Below, one piece after another: positions 9,448 to 19,311 of a DNA stretch of 40,817 nucleotides (the stretch's first letter is position 1; each line of letters starts with the position of its first letter). The DNA lies in assembly GCA_003427395.1 (NCBI GenBank), contig BFEA01000267.1, positions 1,949,206 to 1,990,022 of the forward strand, given 5' to 3'. Position numbers and translations under genes: made by a program. Origin of the DNA: Chara braunii. Taxonomy: Eukaryota; Streptophyta; Charophyceae; Charales; Characeae. The notes beneath the pieces were generated by a model, which was not told the origin of the DNA, did not search any database, and saw nothing but the letters and a program-made list of their open reading frames with translations.

Positions 9448-10029
9448 TCATGGTTGGAAGGTGAGCGAGTATACTTTCTCATCCAAAGTTGCCTTCTCAT
9501 GCCTTTTCCGCAGCATGAAGGTAGCCACTTGTGCAGAGACTGACACATAAGTCACTAAGTTCTTGCACTCGTTATGGAACAAGCCTCTCTTGGGCAGGAC
9601 ATTGATCGCCCGACTGGTTGCCCAACCATCCTCATAGATCCTGACTAATCGTTTTTTAACTTCCACTGGTAATGACGTGGTTTCGTCCCCATAGAGGATA
9701 GTTACGGTGTGTTCTTTTAACCAGTCCGCCTGTATACGGAGAACTTCCGGGTTGATAGTCACCCTGACATAGTCCTCTCCCACCTCCACTGTGTTTGGGG
9801 AGGTATTAGGAGACAACCGACGAGGCATGATCCCATCCGAATAACAGGCGCTGAGAATGTCCCTTATCCTCTGTTTCTCCGCATCCAGGATAGGCGGGGT
9901 GTGGGGCTGGGCCGAGGAGGACGAGGCCCCGTCGGCCCCTGGCATGATGACTGGACTTTCGTCACTACCCTGAACCTTAAGTATCCCCAATAATAAAATA
10001 ATAACGAAATAAACTCTAGTATTACTCAT
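9448..10029 (-). pseudogene. LINE ORF1, N-terminal part
   Basis: A 193-codon stretch ending at an in-frame TGA (9448-9450), directly followed in the same frame by the middle part of ORF1. The last ~90 residues (from about VTILYGDE to YSLTFQP) have the pattern of the first half of the plant-LINE DUF4283 domain, whose second half begins after the TGA. The two are therefore one broken domain. The upstream ATG at 10029 gives a hydrophobic, signal-like start (VIILLLGIL) unusual for an RNA-binding ORF1. An internal Met (MPGADG, about 9945) is a more natural start. Which one is used cannot be told from one copy. Confidence 0.6.
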
Positions 10030-10466
10030 ACAGAGGCAATAATAGACTGGGATAAATAAGATATCCTTCTCTAAGAAGAGCAGACCCCACCTAGTTGTCG
10101 AATTATACCTCCAACTTCACGGTGCTTGACGTGTTGACTTCACAGCTCGGGAACCAGCTTGTTTACTTCAGCCTCTCTGCCTCACCCACACCGAATAAAC
10201 TTTGCCACCACGGGCAACGAGCAGGGCCGAGTCATATCCCCAAAGACAATCTCCCCTGCCCGCTACAACCCACATTCATGACCGGGTGAGCGAGGGGGCT
10301 TCCTTCAACACCGGTGGCAGTTTGCCTTGGAAAGGGCTCCGCGTCATCCTTCCTTCACGTTGAACGAGTCAGCCTTCGTTCTCCTCTGGATCTAGTCCAG
10401 CGTCCCTCCTATGTGCGAGGGCCTGGAACTTGCCGATGACGAAGCCCCGGAGACCCATTGCTGCCC
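10030..10466 (-). other. LINE 5' untranslated region
   Basis: Lies between the ORF1 start and the 5' target-site duplication. It should contain the internal promoter of the LINE. I see no recognisable box or tandem monomers. Confidence 0.5.
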
Positions 10467-10520
10467 CACGTTCGGATTTTGGCCTCTGGACAGTTCTTTT
10501 TTTTTTAAGCTGACGAGGCC

Positions 10521-10639
10521 AAAAAAGCTACAGGAACTTGGGCACGGAAGGCAAGATTCAGTCCACGTTCAGTCACTGTGTCAGCTGGTTCGTGGACTGA
10601 ATCTTGCCATCCGTGCCCAAGTTGCTGTAGTTTTTTTTT
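10521..10639. repeat. Long near-perfect hairpin (47-bp arms, 23-nt loop)
   Basis: Arms 10521-10567 and 10591-10639 pair with about two mismatches across a central 36-bp block (ACTTGGGCACGG and GGCAAGATTCAGTCCACG are shared). The arms end in A-runs opposite T-runs. It could be a small MITE or a miRNA-precursor-like foldback; the short loop and long clean stem allow either. It lies just outside the LINE target duplication. Confidence 0.8.
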
Positions 10640-10891
10640 GCTTTTTCTTTTTTTTTTAAAACCTTTTTGGAAAGTTGGTCAAAACAGAAAGCAAGGAGGC
10701 CGGGCACCTCAGAATTCAACCCGGGCCATTACCCAGCTTCGGCTCACCCCTGGAAACCTTTCCCAGCGTCCCAGCTTGCTATCAACAAACGACTTCCCGA
10801 AAAAGTTCCTTTGAAACTCAGAAAAAGAGTCTGCCTTACTACTGACGGCAGCGACGACGGTCGCTCCTAAGATACCTTTTTTTCTCCTTCA
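10640..10891. other. Spacer, nothing recognised
   Basis: T-rich then mixed-composition sequence without a recognisable gene. It ends in a pyrimidine stretch just before the ATG at 10892. Confidence 0.4.
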
Positions 10892-11107
10892 ATGGACAGC
10901 AAACCTCGTGAAAGTGGACAGTCCCAAGAACCGGAGCCGAAAGCCGGCTCCATCCGGTCTACTCAAATGTCCAAATTCAGCCTCTTCGCTGTAACAGTTT
11001 TGAGCTTCCTTTCGCTCGATAGCGCTGCCAACATGTTTACTATAGTCCAGGCTATTCTGAATACTAACCAAATCGCTGCTGTGGATCTGACTGATTGGGC
11101 TTCGTAA
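10892..11107 (+). other. Possible first exon or small ORF (71 codons)
   Basis: An ATG after a pyrimidine-rich leader opens a 71-codon frame with a polar start and a hydrophobic centre (FSLFAVTVLSFLSL), ending at VDLTDWAS and a stop. A strong splice-donor match, GTAAGTAAG, overlaps the last codon and the stop (TTC-GTAAGTAAG), so the frame may be an exon rather than a complete ORF. The block VDLTD plus GTAAGTAAG recurs at about 11529. I do not recognise the protein. It may be part of a decayed repeated unit instead of a gene. Confidence 0.25.
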
Positions 11108-11192
11108 GTAAGCAACGCTGCACTGGTGGCAGGAAGTGCTGTTCAGTGTTCAAACGATAATGATTGGATTCTGATAATCATCAACACTTTAG
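11080..11192 (+). repeat. Duplicated unit, copy A (intact)
   Basis: Starts GTGGATCTGAC, includes GTAAGTAAGCA, then AGGAAGTGCTGTTCA, and ends ATAATCATCAACAC. The same order of blocks is found in copy B, which the second LINE plus the gypsy element have split (11528-11592 joined to 26869-26914). Identity between copies is moderate, so the duplication is older than the insertions. Confidence 0.65.
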
Positions 11193-11357
11193 TTCACAAA
11201 GTAGCCGACATAGAAGTCAGACTACGTGCTGTGTGGCTTCGTTGTTTCATTGTGATCTCGTCATTAACTACGATGGCTCAACCTGCGTCCAATGTGCGTA
11301 CCTGCTTGCTTTGTGCCCGAAGTTTGCGGCTTGCGGCGACCTTAAACATGCGTACGG

Positions 11358-11412
11358 TCTTCTTCTTCTTCTTCTTCTTCTTCTTCTTTTCTTCTTCTTC
11401 TTCTTCTTCTTC

Positions 11413-11444
<32 letters not shown>

Positions 11445-11451
11445 TTTTTTT
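11358..11451. repeat. (CTT)n microsatellite plus T-run
   Basis: A CTT/TTC array with two TTTT interruptions, ending in a run of about 15 T. Open frames across it are artefacts. Confidence 0.95.
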
Positions 11452-11527
11452 CTCCGTCCTCTATCTTCTGTCTCCCCCTCTTACCTCTCCTTATGCATGG
11501 TGACTGTTTCTCACGGATTGATGCGTG

Positions 11528-11592
11528 GTGTGGATCTGACAGATTTAGCTTTGTAAGTAAGCACAGGTGCTCATTGGTTCATCAGGTAGTGC
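11528..11592 (+). repeat. Duplicated unit, copy B, left part
   Basis: GTGGATCTGACAGATTTAG followed by GTAAGTAAGCA parallels copy A. It ends in TCAGGTAGTGC, which is repeated at 26869-26879 as the target duplication of the second LINE. The unit resumes at 26869. Confidence 0.6.
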
Positions 11593-12571
11593 TTTTTTTT
11601 TTTTTTTTTTTGAAACACAACTATAGTCATTAGGAATGGTGATAAGAGCAGCCATTCCTAACCACCCAGTTGAGACTCCAATCTATTGGTGGGGAGTATC
11701 ACCTGCTGAAAACCGGGTTCAACGTCCCTTATACTGAAAAATGTCCAATGTTAAAGCTTGATAAGAGTCAAAAAGGATCAAAACCACCTCTTCAGTCCTG
11801 ATCAGACCGCCATATAGAACATGCACCTCTAGCAGTTCTAATCCTCCTAATGATGATTAATCATTCTTCATTATCTGACCCCTCCCACCAAACCATTGAT
11901 TTTCTACTAAAGCTAACTCTGAGGGAGGGAACAGTTCAAAAAAACATGCAGCATCTCTGAGGAATTCCCCTGGCTGAATATCAAACCAGTCATAAAAATG
12001 TTGCAAGTAACTCTTCTTGAGAGGCATCCCAGACTCATTCTCATCAGGCCATACCACATGTCCAATTCCTTGCTCCTGAGAACCCCCTAGCCAGTCCATT
12101 GTGAATTTGAGAATAGATTTTTGGATGTCTTTCTTCTGAGTTAGAGATTTTAATTTAACTTTAAGATTAGCCCATTGAGCCCGAATTTCTGTTTCCACAA
12201 ATTCTGAGAACAATCCCCCCCTTCCATACTTACCACCTCCACTACATATACACACCTCCTTTGCCATATGGCCCATATTAAGCTTTCCTACCAAGGTAAA
12301 ATAGATTTGACTGAAAGGTGGAGAGGGACAGATCACCCAGATTCCATTGTCCTAGTAAAAGGGCTCTCCACTCCCAAGGCCACTCAAGGCCTGTTAGTCT
12401 TCGCCAAATACAGTCCCAAGGTCGCCACATAAGGATGGACCCTGGAAACTGAGTAAAAACATGTTCAATCGTTTCTCTATATTTACTTGAGGGAAATGCT
12501 ATTTGACAAGATTGGCACCATGGTAACGCCAAACCCCTTTGTTCCAGTGTTGAGTGATCTATCAACCAGTC
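11593..12571 (-). mobile_element. 5'-truncated LINE of a second family, 3' portion
   Basis: The poly(A) tail appears as poly(T) at 11593-11611. Two minus-strand frames, 12565-12278 and 12336-11857, overlap across a frameshift near 12300. The first contains LPWCQSC ... ETIEHVF, a degraded RVT zinc-binding domain. The second is a Lys/Trp-rich C-terminal region that I do not recognise. The sequence is broken at 12571 by the gypsy element and continues at 26375. The target duplication TCAGGTAGTGCT (11582-11593 and 26869-26880) bounds the whole LINE, giving an original insert of about 1.5 kb. Confidence 0.75.
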
Positions 12572-13467
12572 TGTGATGAACCACTTCCCGACCCCGTGCC
12601 ATCTTTCGTACCCTTTCTTTTGGTTGTATCATACCAACCCCAGAAAAACCCCGTTTTGAGTTTTTTCCTTCGGGTGCCGCATTTTCCATTTTGAGAGCTT
12701 TTTCGACTGTTGAGTTCTGTTTTTCTTCTTGCAAAGTCGGAAAATACATGGGAATTTACGTGCGCCTTAGCGAGCGCACTGGGAATTGGGCTCAGTAGTT
12801 GGGAATTTCGGGATAAGCGCAACTTCGACGTGTCCTTTTTAGGTATGTGAATGTTCTTGGGCGCGTCTGGGAAAACTCTCGAAATTTTGCATGAATACGA
12901 ATAGGTGTAGGATTTTCTTTTCCCGCGTCGCTTTTTCGCGCGCGGATATGGTGATTTCAATTTTGAAGTAGGATAGAAGCAAGCTGTAACTGTTTCGGTG
13001 CCTTTTCCTTTTTTTGTTGACGGCGCCGTCCATGCAAAAGCTTCCTCCTCTCTGTCCCCCTCATCGCTCCCCCCGCGCCTTCCTTCCCTTCTCCCTCCTT
13101 TTTCTCTCTCCCCGTAACTGTTTTTCCTTCAGACTCTCTCTCTCTCCCGCCTTGCTTCCGCGCGCCCATTTCCCTTTCTTGATCATCTGAATCTTGGACC
13201 CGTCTTGCACCACCTTTCGCGCCTTTTCTCTTCTCACCCTCTACATCTGGCGTACGACACCCGGTCGATCCCCCGATAACTCCCGCTCGCCAATGAGGTG
13301 CGTGGATCAGTAGGACCTTCCTATCGCGCGGTGAATCTGATTGGTTGAACCTTGAATTCCGAGGGATCAGCATGGCGTTCGTAGAGCACTCTTGCGGATT
13401 GTTATCCTTGACGTGAGTGTAAGGCGGCGACGCCGAACTTCTTTTCGGACCTTGTCGTCTTCTATTT

Positions 13468-13472
<5 letters not shown>

Positions 13473-13534
<62 letters not shown>

Positions 13535-13684
13535 NNNNNNNNNNNNNNNNNNNNNNNNNNNNNNNNNNNNNNNNNNNNNNNNNNNNNNNNNNNNNNNNNN
13601 NNNNNNNNNNNNNNNNNNNNNNNNNNNNNNNNNNNNNNNNNNNNNNNNNNNNNNNNNNNNNNNNNNNNNNNNNNNNNNNNNNNN
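13473..13684. repeat. (CT)n array and assembly gap in 5' LTR
   Basis: A pure CT array (13473-13534) runs into 150 N. The same array with a 225-N gap occurs at the matching place in the 3' LTR, so the gap is an unresolved long microsatellite. Confidence 0.95.
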
Positions 13685-14202
13685 CTCTTGAATGAAAATG
13701 AGTTGGCATTCTGTGTGAAAGAACTTCTTCTGGAACTCTTCCATTTGTTTCCTGGGTAATCCTCCTACGCACGGATCCTGTTTTCTCGTCTTGTGAATGG
13801 TGGATGCGTGTGTACTGAGTAATGCGGTCCATTTTTTTCCTGTGCATATTTCCTTTTCGCACCTTCCACAGTGAATGCATGTATGGAATGTGTGACTCTT
13901 TTGTTGATTAGACGATTGTCGTGGGGATTTTGTTCGAGAATGCAAGAGTGTTTAGATTTGTAGCTTTGTTTGCACTGTGCATGCCATCTGCCTTATGCTG
14001 CACGACATCAGCAGNCGAGCCACGAGGCGGCCCTTACAAACAACGCGCCTAGGGACCAACGTTGTGTTGAACTGATCGGACCCGTAGCCATATGCGTGAT
14101 CAAGCTGATCTGTCTTTGCTCTCTCTCTCTTGTGTCAAAAAGATTGATTGAGGGACGCGCGAATCGCTTTTGTTCCTAATGACGTCTCGGGATATTTTAT
14201 GA

Positions 14203-14628
14203 TTGATCGACTTGTGGACCGACAAGTACCCTTCGATTGGGCGCCAACCTCCCGTATCTCCCATCCCAACGCGAGATTTTCCNTACAGTGAGGAAAGGAC
14301 ACGTGTATGTGAGTCAGACGTACGAGAAGCTGTTGCACAAATCGGCGGGCAGTATTACTTCCCTCCGGCCAACCGCTGTTCTGGGTTCGTAGAAGACGGG
14401 TTTGTTATTATCGATACGCACTTCCCTCCTTACTCGATGTTGTTGTCATTTAACGAGTTGATCGTCATTCCGTGGACGACAGTAGAACCCCACTGGCCGC
14501 GCACTCTGTGCACCGAATGTCAGCGTTTTGAGCGCTATGAGTCAAGGGGTTTCCACTACCGTGTGCGGAGTGAAGACGAGCATAAAGAAAGAGCCACGCG
14601 ACTGAGACCCTCCACGTCAGACTCGTAA
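14203..14628 (+). CDS. LTR-encoded ORF, 5' LTR copy
   Basis: An open frame of 141 codons inside the LTR; this copy has the complete C-terminus. It begins after a TGA. The codon aligned with the ATG of the 3' LTR copy reads TTG here, so the start is damaged. Recognisable blocks are QIGGQYYFPPANRC, IIDTHFPPY, FNELIVIPW, PHWPRTLCTEC, FERYESRGFHY and a C-terminal LRPSTSDS. A diverged version in the solo LTR at about 31110-31370 keeps many of these residues with synonymous codon changes, which argues that it encoded a protein. I know of no matching family. The CTEC pair and the Arg/Glu-rich end are the only suggestive features. Confidence 0.6.
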   Translation: MIDLWTDKYPSIGRQPPVSPIPTRDFXYSEERTRVCESDVREAVAQIGGQYYFPPANRCSGFVEDGFVIIDTHFPPYSMLLSFNELIVIPWTTVEPHWPRTLCTECQRFERYESRGFHYRVRSEDEHKERATRLRPSTSDS

Positions 14629-14973
14629 CTAACCAGCGAACGACGACGAGACTTGATACGAAAACGGGACACGCGAAGCGTGCCCAAGCCTTTCTGTTCT
14701 AAAGAACGGGTTGTGGCCCGGTGGGAGGCACGACAATACTTTTTGGATTAAATTTGGATCTTTCCCTCTCTTCCCGCCTTGCCCGCGCGCGCATTCGTTG
14801 ACGCGGGAAAATGATCGACTTGCTCCATCGGACCAACATGGGGGATTTCAGTTCCGTCTGTGTCCCCACACTCAATTTCCAAAAGTCCTTGGCACACCGT
14901 ATCTTGCTGTTTTTCTGGGCCTGTTTTTCGCACAACTTACACTCCGAACGGAAGACAGCACAGGGCGTGAGGT

Positions 14974-14986
14974 TGGTATCGGAGCC
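14974..14986 (+). promoter_or_regulatory. Primer-binding site, initiator-Met tRNA type
   Basis: TGGTATCGGAGCC differs by one base from the common plant retroelement primer site TGGTATCAGAGC(C), complementary to the 3' end of initiator-Met tRNA. It lies immediately after the (shortened) 5' LTR, where minus-strand synthesis would begin. Confidence 0.85.
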
Positions 14987-15108
14987 GACACGTGTCGTTC
15001 TGATGATAGTAAGTCGAACTGGCGAGAGGTAGGAGAGACCCTCAACTAGCTCGTCGAGATCGCCCCGTAACCAGATCTCAGTCTAGTGAGACTGCACCCG
15101 CACTACCA

Positions 15109-16422
15109 ATGGTGGACGGTACTAGGGTGATTGTTAGTATCCCTGCCCCCTTCCCCTTCTTCCCGAACCATACTCATCCCGAGGCTTGGATGGAAGCTGT
15201 CGAAGCTCAGAAGTACAGCGCAGTCGATCTTCCCCGCGTTCTGACATTGCTACTCCGCAACACGTCGCGTGACTGGTTTAGAAAACATACATGGGTAGAT
15301 TGGGCTACTTTTAAGACAACCTTTTTGGCTCGATTCGATATAATCAGTGAAGATTCCGCCTGGTACGTACTCAAAAATCGACCCCAAGGACTAAGGGAAT
15401 TGTTGCCCGATTTCGTCGATCGATTTCAAAGCACGTTGGATAAATCCGGGCGAGACGAGAAATCCGCTCGAGATTTGTTTATTGATCACCTTCGAAATCC
15501 GACCTTGAAAGGGAAATTACAGAAAAAGGTTCTGCCAAAAACGCACCCGTTATCGGCTATCATCACTAAGGTATTGGAACTGGATCTGGCTGATACCAAA
15601 AAATATATCAGCCAGGGAGATGAAGACATTACGGATACCATACGGGATGTAATGGCCAAAAGGCGATCATGGCTACAAGCAGTCGAACGGTTTTATCCCC
15701 GCCCCGACCATGACCTTCCCGGCGGAATCGTTTTCGATATCCCGACTGCTTCTCTGCCATCTCCCCCGGTGAATCAATCGATCGCAGCAGTTCGAAGCAG
15801 AACCTCATCCGAACCCCCCTCGCCGACCGTAACCAATCTACACCTTGCCCAGATGATCCATACGGCTACTACCAAGCAGTCCGAATGGATGGGCAACCTG
15901 ATCCAAATGTAGGCCGCTCATATGGAACGGATGAAACAGATAATGAACAGGCTCATTAAGCCTAACCTAGCTTCTTCTCGGCCTGCCCCCCCATCGTTTC
16001 CACTCTTACCTGCCCCACCTTCTCCAGGGTTCGCGCCTCAGTTCCCTCATCTAGCTAATCCAACAGGAAAGATCGAATGCTTTAACTGCAAGCAACCCGG
16101 GCATTTCGCCCGGGACTATCCGCAGCCGAAACGTAATCAGCCTCTCCCTGCTGCGGCCCCCGTTGCCCTTAATCAAGGACGAGTGGCCGCTCTGATGGAT
16201 ACGGATCAAGGAAGGGAACTCGTGGCATATGCCACAGAGCAGCCCCCCCCTTCGATGGCAACGACATCAACATCGGGAGCTTCTTCCCCCGACAATGCTG
16301 ACGTGGTCGATCCTCTCAAGTATCTCCATCTCGCAGGCATGATCGGAGCGATCCGATCGGTCCCAGATGATCTCGAGTGTGTCGATCGTGAATCCAATCC
16401 AGGACCGCAGTTTCGGACATGA
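15109..16422 (+). pseudogene. gypsy gag (capsid and nucleocapsid)
   Basis: Starts at an ATG about 120 bp after the primer site. Residues about 20-180 have the retrotransposon gag pattern (AWMEAVE, DWFRKHTWVDWATFKTTFLARFD, LPDFVDRFQSTLDKSGRD). An in-frame TAG at 15910-15912 interrupts a Gln/Met-rich stretch, then the frame continues through a Pro-rich linker. The zinc knuckle at 16078-16119 reads CFNCKQPGHFARDY, so its last Cys is now Tyr (Cys-X2-Cys-X4-His-X4-Tyr). A TGA at 16420-16422 ends the stretch, and pol follows in the same frame. Gag would form the virus-like particle. Confidence 0.85.
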
Positions 16423-18177
16423 GACATTGATGTATTGAGGAGAACGCTCAAGCAGTTAGACGTCCGAGTGTCCATCCCAGTGGGACATCTGCTCACCATA
16501 TCTGAAGTGGCGAACAATAACCTTCTACAACACTGCCAGAAAAATCAAAAGCGTTTCACCTATCAACGCATACAACGGATGTTGAAGAAGAAAGAAGAAA
16601 GCGAGGAAGTTGTACCCCCTGAGCCTGACACAAAAGAACCCGAACCTGAAGCCGCACGTATAGCAGCGATCTCTTTAGCAGAAAAGGATCACTTCGTACG
16701 AGCTCGGCCGGTACTATGGAAAAGTGCGGAATGTGATTGTGAAGTGTGGGGCAAGTCGTTTAATGCCCTTATCGACACGGGGTCTTCTGCAGTAGCCATA
16801 TCATTGGATACTGTCAAAAAGACGGTACGACTTGGATCTATTCTTCCTCAATATGGCAAAGACAACTATGTCTCTGCCGATGAGGAAGCAATGAACATCG
16901 TATGCATTATCGAGAATGTGGCCGTAAAAGTTGGACGAGTACACGTCCTTGTTAACGTAGGTGCACGTCTGCATTTCGATTCGAAGCAACTGGTGCTCAC
17001 ACAAACTGGGGGAAAAACTCAAAATGTTCCTTTGCGAGTTTCCACCCGGACAATGAAACGGGTCCCTAACCCGGCCCAAATAGGGATGATCCGAGACATT
17101 GATCCCGAGGAATGCTCTCCCTCACGCCTTGGGGATGAAATTAGGGAACAAGAACATGAAGAAGAGATGCCTAGCGAAGAAGAATGGAAGCATCAAGTTG
17201 AACTTTTCGAACATGAAACTCCCGAAGAATTTCAAGTGTGCCCCGACACTGCTCGAAGCTTCCACGTGGATTCTGAAGACAGTGCATTCATGCCTCTAAC
17301 AACCCAGGTCAGTCCTTCAGTCCTCCTCGGGGAACCCATATTACAAGTTTTCGATCTCGCTGATGATTTGGAACCCCCTCGCACCTTATACGAGGGAGCT
17401 TTTTCCTTACGAACGCGTTATCAGCAAACGGAACAGTATTTGGACGTTTCTGTTTTTCGACCCCGATCATTACTAACGACAGGAGCCACCATCGCCTTGA
17501 TTAAACAAGAAGCGGAAGTACTGGTAAGTGACGTGCCGAATCTAATGCAAGAAATGATGGATATAACAGGCCTAACTATGGAACCGACTTCGGTTGGTTC
17601 AGAGACTGACGCTGAAACTAAAGAAACGGAGATGATCAGCCCCGCTGAGTCCCAGATGATAGCAACTGTCTTTTCTGTTCACACCAGTAGTTCCGTTTTC
17701 TCTAGTATCCATGAGCGGCGGGAACGGCCGGTTGATTGGATCGATATGCCCCTTAATATGTCCAGGGAATCGACGATCCCCCTCCCGAGTCACGTTCCCG
17801 CGGAACTTCGAAAGTTGTTAATTTGTGTATTGAATGGTTACGCAGAAGTGCTGAGCATGCATGACAATGATATTGGGTTAACTAATGTAATTAAACATGC
17901 CATTCTCATGGGAGATCATCCGCCCATTAGCTGCGCTCCTTACCGATACTCGCCATCTCAACGAGCGACCGCCTTTCAGCGGATTAAGGAGTTCGAAGCT
18001 AATGGATGGATCAAACCTGCTATAGGACCATGGTCTTTTCTTGTAGTGATAGTACCAAAGAAGGCTGGGGGGATTCGCATTTGCATTGATTATCGAAAGT
18101 TGAATGATATCATGATTAAAGATGTGTATCCCCTCCTCTGGATTGATGAGTTATTGGATGCGATTGGGAGTGTTTGA
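16423..18177 (+). pseudogene. gypsy pol, part 1: protease and RT N-terminus
   Basis: Same frame as gag. The aspartic protease has its catalytic LIDTGSS around 16771-16788. A linker of about 300 residues rich in Glu, Pro and Thr follows. The RT begins around 17930, with PISCAPYRYSP, the fingers motif VPKKAGGIRICIDYRKLN and a truncated DELLDAIGSV. TGA at 18175-18177 stands where related elements have a sense codon just before the FSK-D catalytic motif, so RT is cut in two. The remainder continues in frame at 18178. Confidence 0.88.
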
Positions 18178-19311
18178 TTTTTTAGCAAGTTTGATGTTCG
18201 TTATGGGTTCCATCATCTTCTTGTCCAAGAGGAAGATCGACCGAAAACAGCGTTTGTGCTTTTTGAAGGCACGTGGCAATGGATTCGATGTCCGATGGGT
18301 ATCTGCAATGTCCCTGCAACTTTTCAGCGAGCCATGAACATTGCTTTTCATAATTTTGTACGGAAGACTCGTTTGGCACAGAGCATCATCAACTACTGCG
18401 TGATTGTGTACATGGATGGCATCCTAGTGTATTCGAGTTCCTACGAGGGACACGTGCAGCACATCGAATGGGCACTGCATGCGTTACGAGATGCAGGTTT
18501 CAAGGTGGCGCTGGAGAAGTGTCAGTTTTTCCTCACCACCATTTCTTTCCTAGGGCACGTGGTGACAGACAAGGGACTCCAACCGGACCCGCAGAAGGTG
18601 GCAGCTGTCAGGGACGCGCCAGTGCCTACCACTATCACGCAAGTTCGCGCCTTTCTGGGCCTAGCCTCGTATTACCGAAGATTTATCAAGGGCTTCACAA
18701 CGATTGCGGGACCCCTCACAAATCTTCTGCGCAAGGATCAGTCGTTGATCTGGACGCCGGAGTGCGATCAAGCGTTTTCCAAACTCAAGGCTGCTCTCAT
18801 TTCGGCTCCGGTCCTTATAAGACCAGATCCCGAAAAGCCTTTTGTTCTCATCACCGACTGGCAGCCAGAGGCGATTTCGGCGATCCTTGCCCAGGTGGGA
18901 CCAAGCGGACTCGAGAGTGTGGTGGAGTATGCGTCCAAATCAGTACCCGCCTGCAAGCGCAACTACGCCGCTCCGACGGGAGAATGCTATGCGACTCTTT
19001 GGGGAATCAGTCACTTCTGTGCTTACCTGTACGGACGAAAATTCACCCTGGTGACTGATCATGAGCCCTTGTTGGCTCTGAAGAAGTCGAAGGATTACTC
19101 GGGCATGATCGGGCGATGGGCAACGGTGTTGCAGAGCATGGACTTTGACATTCGTCATCGAAAGCACGAGAGACACGGGAATGAGGACGGGCTGACACAA
19201 TTGCACCAACCTGAGAAGGTTCCAAAGGGTGAGGAGGTGATTCCGTGGAACGAACCCGAGCAGAAGATTGGACCTCGGTACGGCCAAGTGGAGATCTTAT
19301 CGAAGCAGTAA
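18178..19311 (+). pseudogene. gypsy pol, part 2: RT palm/thumb and RNase H
   Basis: Continues pol without a frame change. RT motif A is FSKFDVRYGFHHL (Asp codon at 18193). The catalytic YxDD motif reads YMDG (18409-18420), so the second metal-binding Asp is lost. FLGHVVTDKGL and FLGLASYYRRFIKGF are typical of gypsy RT and thumb. RNase H follows, with ITDW, GECYATLW, TDHEPLL and a degraded final GNEDGLTQ. A TAA at 19309-19311 separates it from the PHD-integrase part, which stays in frame; it could be either a mutation or a real end of this protein. Confidence 0.88.

Larger units (their letters stand above)
2634..10466 (-). mobile_element. L1-type LINE, near full-length, inactive
   Basis: A minus-strand non-LTR retrotransposon of about 7.8 kb. 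The 3' end is a poly(A) tail seen as poly(T) at 2634-2657, preceded on the sense strand by AATAAA (complement of 2666-2671). A matching 14-bp sequence, CACGTTCGGATTTT on the plus strand, flanks it at 2624-2637 and 10467-10480. On the element strand this reads AAAATCCGAACGTG, starting with the A-run expected of an L1 endonuclease target. The order is 5' UTR (about 10466-10030), ORF1, overlapping ORF2, poly(A). ORF1 has two stops and ORF2 a frameshift, so the copy is dead although structurally complete. Confidence 0.85.
12572..14974 (+). repeat. 5' LTR
   Basis: About 2.4 kb, including 150 undetermined bases (13535-13684) in a CT array. Relative to the 3' LTR it has lost 417 bp at 13393/13394 (present at 24318-24734) and about 11 bp at its very end, where the primer site directly follows GAGGT. 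It contains a GTGCGC...GCGCAC hairpin (about 12760-12779), a GGGACACGCGAAGCGTGCCC hairpin (about 14667-14686) and an open frame at 14203-14628. Confidence 0.92.

Noticed and set aside
11126-11556. ORFs with long Phe/Ser/Leu runs
   Set aside because: They are translations of the CTT microsatellite.
15910-19311. Possible reassigned genetic code (TAG/TAA read as Gln, as in some ulvophyte algae) to explain the in-frame stops
   Set aside because: TGA also occurs in frame several times in the same element and in the LINE. AMT1 uses ordinary CAA/CAG for Gln and has no internal stops. Decay of dead elements explains the pattern.
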